Part shown: piece by piece, positions 19,692 through 28,312 of the stretch
How positions within the stretch are numbered: position 1 is the first letter of the stretch
Layout: each line of letters begins with the position of its first letter
From: Amanita rubescens
Lineage: Eukaryota; Basidiomycota; Agaricomycetes; Agaricales; Amanitaceae
NCBI GenBank assembly: GCA_015039365.1
Contig: WION01000592.1
Location: 1 to 30,447, forward strand
Reading direction: 5' to 3'
DNA: 30,447 nt
Notes under the pieces: generated by a model
What the model saw: the letters and a program-made list of their open reading frames with translations, nothing else
Told to the model about the DNA's origin: nothing
Databases searched by the model: none
Translations under genes and position numbers: made by a program

Positions 19692-21696
19692 ATGGAAGCA
19701 TATCAAGTATACCAGACGCCATTATCCAGGTCAATCCATCTCATCCTGAACGATTTATCGGCATTGACACGTTGTGCTGATAGCCGCTATGCGAGCAAGG
19801 AAATGTCCCATTTGTTTTCCCCAGCCGTCCGTCATTTCTCTCCTTCCATCGCCGTGCAACCTTTTAACGTCTCTGTGTCTCCCGATGTAGAATAGGTTCT
19901 ACACCTGGCGTGTCCTATGGCTAAACCTCGCAATGGCAGAAAAGGAACTCGGACTTCCCATTTCGGACGAAGCTATTCAACAGATGAAAAATGGTCTTGT
20001 GAGTGTTTATCTGCGTGGAAGAATGTATGGCGATGATGTATCGATATCTGCAGCAACTGGACGTCGAACAATTCGAGATCGCGGCGCAGGAAGAAAAGAA
20101 ACGAAGGCACGATGTCATGGCACATGTCCATACGTTTGGAAAAGTTGCACCGGCCGCAGCTGGAATCATACAGTATGTCAATGGCTTCATTTCATTTATT
20201 ACTTACAAACAACCCTGTTTCAGCCTAGGCGCCACTTCATGCTATGTGACAGAGCAAGTTCCTTTGAAATGTGCTTCTATGAACATGCATTAATTTATGG
20301 TTTGATCAACAGCAACGCTGACTTGATCTTCCTCAAACAAGGGTTGACGTACCTCATTCGGTCACTGGCGGTCCTGATCTCTCGCCTGTCGGCGTTCGCT
20401 GCGCAATATCGTGCACTTCCTACCCTTGGATTCACTCATTTTCAGTCGGCGCAGCTTACGACTGTGGGTAAACGTGCAACTCTGTGGATACAGGTGGGTG
20501 CAACCTACAACATGTGAATAACCATTGTCAACGAAGTTCACAGGAGCTCTTGTGGGACTTGAGAAATTTGGAACGTGCAAGGGAAGATCTCGGATTCCGT
20601 GGTGTCAAGGGCACGACCGGAACCCAGGCTAGCTTTTTGGCCTTGTTTAATGGCGACCACGAAAAAGTAAGTGTGTCTGCGCTCGTAAAAAGTATAGCAC
20701 CGACCTGCCACTAGGTAGAAGAATTGGATAGACTGGTGACCAAGCTCTGCGGATTCAAGTATGCGTATCCCGTCACGTCGCAGACCTACTCACGCAAAAT
20801 CGACGTTGATATCCTCGGACCATTGGCATCGCTCGGTGCAAGTGCTCATAAAATTGCGACGGATTTGCGCTTGCTGGCTAGCCTAAAGGTACGTGTGCGG
20901 CCTACGCCATCTTTTACCGTCCCCTTCCAAGACTGACATATCGCGTTTAGGAAGTCGAAGAACCGTTCGAATCCACGCAGATTGGCTCGTCCGCCATGGC
21001 CTACAAACGGAACCCCATGCGTTCTGAGCGTATCTGCAGTCTTGCAAGACACCTGATGGTTCTGAACCAAAATGCGCTTATGACGGCCAGTGTTCAATGG
21101 TTCGAGCGGACACTAGATGACAGGTATTAGCATTGTCATCCTTTTCGTGTTTAGCTTTTTACGACGTCTTTTCAGCGCCAACCGACGTGTCTCGCTCCCA
21201 GAAGCATTCCTAACAGCCGATATTGTTTTATCGACATTACAAAATGTATCTGAAGGTCTTGTCGTTTACCCAAAAGTCATTTCCAGGAGGATCTCGCAGG
21301 AACTACCTTTCATGGCAACAGAAAATATCATTATGGCTATGGTGAAGAAGGGTGGCGATAGGCAAGAGGCACATGAAAAGATCAGGGTAGGTGTTTGATT
21401 TTTTTATGTTCATGTCCCGTAGATGATCATTGGCTGCTCAGGTTCTCTCACACGAGGCAGCCTACCAGGTCAAGCAGCTGGGCTTGGAAAACGACCTCCT
21501 AGAGAGAGTTAAGCGCGATTCCTATTTTGACCCTATCAATGACGAGCTCGATAAGCTGATGGACCCAGCGAGCTTTGTTGGACGTGCTCCCCAGCAAGTA
21601 GACAAATTTTTGCAGGAGTGGGTTGAACCAGCCTTGGATAAGGATGAATTGAAGGAAGCAATTTCAAAAAGCGTCAAGGTTGAGTTATCTGTCTGA
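19692..21696 (+). CDS. ade13: Adenylosuccinate lyase, eleven exons
   Basis: Exons 19692-19729, 19784-19826, 19891-19998, 20054-20172, 20224-20253, 20313-20493, 20544-20666, 20715-20888, 20951-21123, 21176-21386 and 21442-21696 give 484 residues; yeast Ade13 has 482. It removes fumarate from SAICAR and adenylosuccinate in purine synthesis. Family marks: [12 protein letters not shown] at the start, [13 protein letters not shown] (catalytic His region), [28 protein letters not shown], and the fumarate-lyase signature [18 protein letters not shown] with the catalytic serine loop. Ten introns for 1455 coding bases, with exons as short as 30 bp. The intron at 20254-20312 begins GCAAGT and ends CAG, a GC-AG intron required to keep the VTDNAD frame. 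The start is the first ATG and matches family N-termini. Confidence 0.95.
20254..20312 (+). other. GC-AG intron in ade13
   Basis: The donor reads GA followed by GCAAGT, the consensus for the rare GC donor, and the acceptor is ATCAACAG. Only this boundary rebuilds the invariant Asp of the VTDNAD motif in phase. Confidence 0.85.
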
Positions 21697-23125
21697 AGGA
21701 GGTCATAAGTATGAATCCACTTTCCAAGGTACGAGGAAGTTAAGAATGTTAAGTCCTCGAGTCTGCACATGGAGTAAATTTTCGTGTGTACCACAATGAT
21801 ATGTATAGACCCTTGGCCGAACATAAATTACCACTTACCTGCATGGAGCTAAGTATTTCGTCCGACTATCAAACTTGAGCTTGTGAAAGCTGGTGATCGC
21901 CCCGGTGACATCGGATAACACATATTAATATCATCAGCCCATAAGTATGAACAATTTTCGCCATCGCCCTGAGATAGGACATATAACAGTGATACGAGGT
22001 GGTGACAACGGTTGACAACATTTGAATGTCATATGACGGCACGGGTTAATCTAAGTGCGGAAGTTTTATTGTATCAACGGCCGCGTTACAAGCATGCACC
22101 TACCTACGTTCTTACAGTTACATGACCCTATCATGCCCGCCATGTACATTATACTCGGACCTTTCGACGTTGCACCGCTCACAAAAAACCCTCACTTACC
22201 TCTTTGCATGACCCTGTCATACCAGCCACGACATAGCATCACTTATCGCCGTCAGCGAGCTAGTAATGGAACACCCAAGTTTGTGTGCACGCGCGGTAGG
22301 TGGGCAAAGTTAAGGCTACGAACTCGGCGAGAAGTTTGCATTTTCGATGCCACGGTAATGACCGCCATATTGTCCCCGACATCGGCAACATGTCTGTACC
22401 CAACGCAAAAAGGTCTCAGCATTGCTGGCGGCCGCGGGTTCAGTCAACCATCCTAGACTGATGCATACATGTGCTAGTCGGTACGGACATAATCGGGCCG
22501 ATCTAGCCATACATACATATACCTACGTACGTATACATGGACGCCTCCAACGTCATATGTCCCTAGTCCCTGGGGGAAGTATCGCGAATCGATATGTCCC
22601 GACAAGTTGCTCGGGAAGTCGTGCCGTTAGGGTACTTATGTCCACCAGTAAGGATCGAGACATTAGATAAATAAATATTGATTGTTGATTGCAACATCAC
22701 ATTATCCTGATCCGTTGCTGTGCAACATGTGCGTAATGTGCGTACCTGTGCGTACATGTGCGCATGTGCACCTATGTGCACTTCTGAGCAATTTTTATGC
22801 GCTGTTTCTGCCCAACGACTGGACGAAGAATGATCTGGATCTGAAACAGATCAGGAAGTTGTAGAATGTCATGTCCCTGCCGTAAACGTTTCAAAAAAAA
22901 TGTCGAGGAGTATAAAGAGCGGACTATCTACCCCCTTACCTTTGTCGTCTTCCACCAGACATCGCTACAATCCTGGCGCCCTTCATATCGGCATTACACG
23001 CTTCCAAGCTGTCCACTTTCGTAGAATCATACTTCCTACTTGGCTGCTACCCATTCTTCGGGGACAACTGCCCTTAAGTGACTGAGCTATCATCAGAAAA
23101 TACAAGTTACCACTTACACAACTTG
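21697..23125. other. Gene-poor interval between ade13 and the Mg2+ ATPase
   Basis: No frame in this 1.4 kb interval resembles a known protein; the longest, 133 codons from 22055, has no recognisable motif and is probably chance. Visible structure: a partial repeat of CATGACCCTRTCATRCC near 22121 and 22207, a CCTACGTACGTATAC palindromic stretch near 22520, and the TGTGCG repeat at 22727-22780. It holds the 3' region of ade13 and presumably the promoter of the ATPase gene. Confidence 0.6.
22727..22780 (+). repeat. Degenerate TGTGCGTA tandem repeat
   Basis: About six units of 7-10 bp: ATGTGCGTA twice, then CCTGTGCGTA, CATGTGCGC, ATGTGCA and CCTATGTGCA. Alternating purine-pyrimidine runs of this type can adopt Z-DNA and are unstable. 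It lies about 420 bp before the ATPase start. Confidence 0.65.
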
Positions 23126-23186
23126 GTAAGTTTCTCGAGGTGCTTGTTTGCTGTCTCGCAATCTAAACCCTGCCTTCTTCCACTAG
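23126..23186 (+). other. Probable 5' UTR intron of the Mg2+ ATPase gene
   Basis: GTAAGTTTC opens and CCACTAG closes a 61-bp interval that ends 9 bp before the ATG. Both splice sites fit the introns of neighbouring genes. The bases after the acceptor (TAACCTGTC) rule out coding sequence upstream in that frame, so the intron would be in the leader. Confidence 0.55.
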
Positions 23187-23195
23187 TAACCTGTC

Positions 23196-25988
23196 ATGGC
23201 ATCCAAAGACTTCGAATCGTCCTCTGTAAGCGACGTCGAATCCCGCGTCAAGCCCCAGAAAGCCTCGTTCCTCGAGCGCCTTCGGGCAGCTCTAGAGAAG
23301 CTGGTCCCGTTTAAGAAGAAAAAAAGTAGCATGCAAGATGAGTTATCGGAAAAGGAGGAAAGCACCTTAGCTTCGTTGGGCGCTTGGTCGCACACGAGTA
23401 TTCCGCACGCCCTCCAGCGTCTCAATACGACTGTTGGGGGACTCGAGACTTCGCAGGTTTCCCAATTGCTGAAGAGTAAGGGCCCCAATGAGCTTTCGAA
23501 CGTTAAGCCTCCGACGTGGTGGTGGCTTCTGCTAAACGCCCTGCCGAATCCATTCAATATATTGTTGGTCGCTCTCGCTGTTGTTGCCATCGCCACGGGC
23601 GATTATGCCACGTTCTCCATCCTTCTTGTTATGGTTGCTCTTAGTGTTGGTCTCCGCTTCATACAGGAGTACAAGTCAGCTCGACGCGCTGCTTCGTTGA
23701 AGGAGCTCATCACAGCTGAATGCGACGTTTTGCGCCGCGAAGACGCTCAGAAGCAAGGGATACTCCAGACCATCCACCGCAAGCAAGTCGTTCCGGGTGA
23801 CGTCGTCCTGCTTACCACCGGGAATGTCGCGCCTGCAGACTGTCTATTGCTCGAGGCCAATATGCTCACTGTCTCCCAGAGTTCGCTTACTGGCGAGAAT
23901 CTGCCGCTTGAGAAGACACCAGCACCTGAAGGAATTTCCCCGGCTACCCGCGCCTTTGATGCCCCCAATTTATTATTCATGGGCAGCTACGTGGTCAGCG
24001 GGTCAGGAAAGGCTGTCGTGGTTGCAACTGGGGACGAGACGTATGTGGCATCCATGACCGCCATCTTTAATCAAAGCAAGCCCGTCACCGCATTCCAGAC
24101 GGGCATCAAAAGGGTGTCATTGTTGCTGATCTCGTTCATGGTTGTTATGGTCCCGATCGTGCTTGTCATCGAAGGCCTTGTTTCACACAATTGGCAAGCG
24201 GCAGGATTGTTTTGCATTGCGGTAGCTGTTGGTCTCGTGCCCGAAATGATGCCCATGGTCGTCAATGCTAATCTGGCACGCGGTTCCATGGTCATGGCCA
24301 AGAAGAAAGTGATTGTAAAGCGTTTGGATGCCATCCAGAACGTCGGTGCCGTTGATGTTCTCTGCAGCGATAAGACTGGCACCCTTACTGAGGACGAAAT
24401 GAAAATTGCTGCGATCGTCAACACGAGCGGGGTGGCAGATGCCCACGTTTTTGACCTAGCGTACATCAATGCATCGTTGCAGACAGGGCTCAAAAATCCA
24501 CTCGACCACGCTATCATCGACACGGGCGCGCTGCCGGAACACAAAGTCCGGCTGGAACCTCAGCTTGAACATTGCACCAAAATTGCTGAAATCCCCTTTG
24601 ATTTTGTACGTCGGCTCTTAACGGTAATCGTAGCAGATGCCAGCGAGAAGAAACGACTCGTTTGCAAAGGTGCGGCTGAAGAAGTCATTAGGAAGTGTAC
24701 CACCATGCGTGTAGGAGACAACATCGTTCCCGTTGATTCCCAAGCCCTCCTTGCTCTCGCTGACAGTTTGAACAAGCAAGGATACCGTGTCATTGGCGTT
24801 GCCACACGTCAGTTGACGTATTATGCAGCCCAGACCAATATGCCGTCTCCCTTGGATGAGGTTGATCTAATCTGCGAAGGTTTTGTGGCGTTCCAAGACC
24901 CGCCCAAGGTGGATGCGAAGCCAGCCATCGATGAACTGGCTTCTCTGGGAGTCGAGACAAAAGTATTGACAGGTGATACGTTAGCGACGGCAATCAAAGT
25001 CTGCCGTGACCTTGGTATCCTTCAGGACGACGAAGTTGAACAGAAAGTGATCTCTGGCGCTGACCTATCCGTCTTGGGACCCGATGAATTCGACAAAGCC
25101 GTCCTGCGATGCAAGGTGTTGGCGAAGCTCACTCCAATACAGAAATATCAAGTCGTCAATCGTCTCAAGGCTAATGGCCGGCGCGTTGCGTTTCTCGGTG
25201 ACGGCATCAACGACGCTCCTGCTTTGCGTGGAGCTGACTGTGGCATCTCGGTCAACTCAGGCACCGATATAGCCAAGGATGCAGCTGATGTTATTCTGAC
25301 GGAGAAGTCGTTGAGCGTTATTGTCGACGCCGTACGCGTTGGACGAATTACGTTTGTTAATACGATCAAGTATATCAAGATGGCTGCGTCTTCAAACTTT
25401 GGCAATGTCTTCTCCGTCCTCGTTGCGTCTGCCTGGCTTCCTTTTACTCCCATGCAGCCTATCCAGCTGCTCACACAGAACCTCGCCTACGATATCTCCC
25501 AAAGCACGATCCCCTGGGACAATGTCGACCCAGAAATGATTGAGAGACCACGTCCATGGGAGATTGGTAGCTTGGCACGCTTCATGATAATCCTAGGGCC
25601 CACCTCGTCCGTCTTTGACATCTGCACGTTCATAATCAACTGGTATTATTTCCACATTCGGGGGGACTCGTCGAAAGCTGCGATAAACACATTCAGGACA
25701 CATTGGTTCCTCGAAGGCCTCTTGTCTCAGACGCTCATTGTACATCTCCTTCGCACGCACAAGTTGCCATTCATCCATAGCTATGCCTCCAAGCACGTCG
25801 CAATCACGACCCTGTTGATTGCGGCAGTTGGCATTGCGATTCCGTACAGTCCCCTGGGGCGGGCCGAAGAAATGGAACATCCGTATCCGATGTTCTATGC
25901 ATTTTTGGTTGGAATCCTCGTCTGTTACATGACGTTGGTCCAGATTGTGAAGATGATTTACATTCGCCTGTTCAACGAGTGGTTGTAG
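23196..25988 (+). CDS. MgtA-type Mg2+-transporting P-type ATPase (P3B), intronless
   Basis: One uninterrupted frame of 930 residues. P-type marks: the dephosphorylation motif TGEN at residues 232-235 (usually TGES), the TM4 motif VPEMMP near 348, the phosphorylation site DKTGTLT at Asp 392, TGD near 595, and the hinge GDGINDAP at 668-675. The subfamily call rests on VGLVPEMMPMVV, KKKVIVKRLDAIQNVGAVD, SSNFGNVFSVL and QLLTQNLAYDISQ, all characteristic of bacterial MgtA/MgtB, which import Mg2+. About ten membrane spans are visible. A basic N-terminal extension of about 55 residues (PFKKKKSS) is not explained by the core. Unlike most neighbours it has no coding introns, which fits acquisition from bacteria followed by gain of a leader intron; this is inference. 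Asn for Ser in TGES is a detail to note. Confidence 0.93.
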   Translation: MASKDFESSSVSDVESRVKPQKASFLERLRAALEKLVPFKKKKSSMQDELSEKEESTLASLGAWSHTSIPHALQRLNTTVGGLETSQVSQLLKSKGPNELSNVKPPTWWWLLLNALPNPFNILLVALAVVAIATGDYATFSILLVMVALSVGLRFIQEYKSARRAASLKELITAECDVLRREDAQKQGILQTIHRKQVVPGDVVLLTTGNVAPADCLLLEANMLTVSQSSLTGENLPLEKTPAPEGISPATRAFDAPNLLFMGSYVVSGSGKAVVVATGDETYVASMTAIFNQSKPVTAFQTGIKRVSLLLISFMVVMVPIVLVIEGLVSHNWQAAGLFCIAVAVGLVPEMMPMVVNANLARGSMVMAKKKVIVKRLDAIQNVGAVDVLCSDKTGTLTEDEMKIAAIVNTSGVADAHVFDLAYINASLQTGLKNPLDHAIIDTGALPEHKVRLEPQLEHCTKIAEIPFDFVRRLLTVIVADASEKKRLVCKGAAEEVIRKCTTMRVGDNIVPVDSQALLALADSLNKQGYRVIGVATRQLTYYAAQTNMPSPLDEVDLICEGFVAFQDPPKVDAKPAIDELASLGVETKVLTGDTLATAIKVCRDLGILQDDEVEQKVISGADLSVLGPDEFDKAVLRCKVLAKLTPIQKYQVVNRLKANGRRVAFLGDGINDAPALRGADCGISVNSGTDIAKDAADVILTEKSLSVIVDAVRVGRITFVNTIKYIKMAASSNFGNVFSVLVASAWLPFTPMQPIQLLTQNLAYDISQSTIPWDNVDPEMIERPRPWEIGSLARFMIILGPTSSVFDICTFIINWYYFHIRGDSSKAAINTFRTHWFLEGLLSQTLIVHLLRTHKLPFIHSYASKHVAITTLLIAAVGIAIPYSPLGRAEEMEHPYPMFYAFLVGILVCYMTLVQIVKMIYIRLFNEWL

Positions 25989-26268
25989 TTACGAAACGAC
26001 TGATGTAACCGAACAGATAGATAAATTCCCTGTGTTTAGCTCAAGAATGTTGCTATGAAAAAATTTCTTACCTTTTGAAATAGAATCACTTTTTTTACTT
26101 TGCCTTCCGACTGCTTCTTCACGAGTGGTTTACTTTCAGTCAACGATTAGCGAGCTCATTGCCAGATATATTAGAAATCAACGTTCAGACATAGGCCTTC
26201 CCGGTCACAAAAACTACTAAGATTAACAAGCCATGCACGTACAGTATACCGATCTCGGGAAGTATCAC

Positions 26269-28226
26269 CTAAGTCCATTTGGGCATCTTCTGCAACTCTT
26301 CATTAATTGAAAAGCCAAGTCGTCTTTGTGTTTTAGCGGCCTTCCTTCCACCAGTCGTTCTTCAAGAGAACGTTATAGCTCATTGCAAATAGAAAGAGAA
26401 ATGACTTACTTTTGTTCCTGGCAAACAAAGCTCTCAGGAGCGCCCTCCCAGTCTTCTAGAATATATTTTGCGGTGTCTCCTCTCGGTGCATCAACTCCAT
26501 CCCCAAACAAATCTCGTGCAAGTTGGGTATGACTGACGCCGGCATAAGTCGTCGGACATCTAGGATTGACCAGTATTCGGGCTGGCCGGAACATAGAGTT
26601 GGGTATCGACAATTTTTCAAAATCCTCTGCGGACGGAACCTCTTCTCCGCCTTCTTCAGGTGACATGGCGTCGTAGTCAGAACCAGCGTTAGCGTCCGGG
26701 TCAGACTGTTGTTTCTGTCGTCGATCTTCACCATTATCATTCACCTCGTCTTCCGCTCCGTCAGCGCCCTTAACCCTTACAGCATCTCGTTTTTCCATCA
26801 AAGGATTCCAGGCAGCGACATCAATCAACTCTCGTTTTCGTAAAACACCAGAATTGATTTCATTGTCCATGTCAGCCATGGCGTCCCGGGCGGTAAGGAC
26901 CCACAAGTCCCGACAGAACCAGGCTTGACTACTGTCAAGACACACTGCATTCGGATCCCGTGTGGGCGAGTTTTCGGAGCGACTGAGGTTTTGGAGATCA
27001 CTTCCTGTCCGATAATATACACCCTTGTAGTAGGATTGATGCGGATCGACGACGTGTGTGCCAGATTCGCAACAGAAGACTTGGAATGGAAGATGTTCAG
27101 CATAGCGCTGTGCTCCTAGCCTGTCGCGAGGTGGTACAGCATCTGGCTGAGATTTCGATGTGGATTGTCGGAATTGATCACCCTCAATATCGCGCGTCCT
27201 CCACCTATACGGAAAACGTAGTGAACATGTGGTCTCTTCAATGGCTCGGACCTCTTTACCTATCTGAAAAAACGAAAAAGCCATTGTTTTCCGCCCAATC
27301 CATCCCACACACCATTGCCGCCTCATTCAAAAAACTGATTTTGATGGTTTCTAATATGTCGTTGGGACACGTAAATCCCTTGAGCCAGATAACTCGACTA
27401 AATTTGATGTTTCGTTTCTGCTGCAACTCCTTCAGAGGCTCTAGAGCTAAATTGCGCATATATGCTTCTTCTAACGGGTAATATGCAGCTACAGGGTCCT
27501 CCGTCATCCCCGAAACCCTTCGTATCCTAAACGGGATGCCTAAGAGCGTAAGTACTGCTTCGCATAGGTCGACCAAAGTTTCTGTCGAGTCGGTGGAGGC
27601 ATAGTCGAGCATAGAAACAAAGAGGTTGTCAGTGCCCAGACGCTTGGTCATTTGGAGGATGACAGCCAACTGATCGACTAAAAAGTGGTCGGCAGAATGA
27701 ATGACGATTGCTACATAGTACAGGTGATCTTGACGTATGAGCTCGTCGTACGCGTTGTCGTACTTATTCTGGCCAAATGGGCGCGCGAGAGTAGGACAAA
27801 GCGCCGCCACCCAGCCGTTCAGAGAAAGCAATTGGTCTATGGCGGTGGCTACATGTTGGGCATCCGTGTTGGACGTCTCTTTGCTGAGAATGCTGCGTCT
27901 AGATGAGTGAAAAGCGATATTGATGAGAAGAGAGGTACACACTATGGTTTTTGGTACCGTTCCCAATAATCATTAGCACCATTGTGAATCACGTCACCCA
28001 TAAGTTCATCACGCTCGTCTCGTCCCATGCGAGCCTGTAGAAAGCGGTGTTTCTGAACATTGAGCGACTTGTCCGGGCGAGTAGCGCGTTCGATGAAGTT
28101 GTGGCCTTTGATTTGGTGTTCTGGAGGAGAAGGGAGGGAAGAAGAAGGAAAGAAGAAGAGTTTGACTGAGACAATTGCACCGACGAAGATTAGAAAGCGC
28201 GAAAGACTTCTGCGACGGAGCGCCAT
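26269..28226 (-). CDS. CAP59/GT69-type glycosyltransferase, four exons
   Basis: Transcript order: 28226-27943, 27892-27260, 27204-26410 and 26359-26269, giving 600 residues. The N-terminus has a short basic head and one hydrophobic span (FLIFVGAIVSVKLFFF), typical of a type II Golgi protein. Family marks: YVAIVIHSADHFLVDQL, DNLFVSMLDYASTDST, YMRNLALEPL, RVIWLKGFTCPNDILE, MDWAENNGFFVFSDRWRTRD, VFCCESGTHVVDP, and PRCPTTYAGVSHTQLARDLF. Relatives (Cryptococcus Cap59, Cmt1) act in capsule or mannan synthesis; the sugar added here is unknown. An acidic, low-complexity insert lies around 26640-26790. Without the last 50-bp intron (GTAAGT, 26360-26409) translation would stop after QEQK; the spliced form ends SINEELQKMPKWT, which I prefer. 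The first intron acceptor is less certain. Confidence 0.78.
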
Positions 28227-28312
28227 AACCAATGCAAATGGCGGTGGTGGGAGCCCACGTCACTGTATTATGTACATTATTATTCGTTACTTATTTAACG
28301 TACTTAACTACT

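Noticed and set aside
22055..22456. 133-codon frame in the gene-poor interval
   Set aside because: No domain, no hydrophobic or repeated pattern, and no splice-linked partner; it looks like chance.
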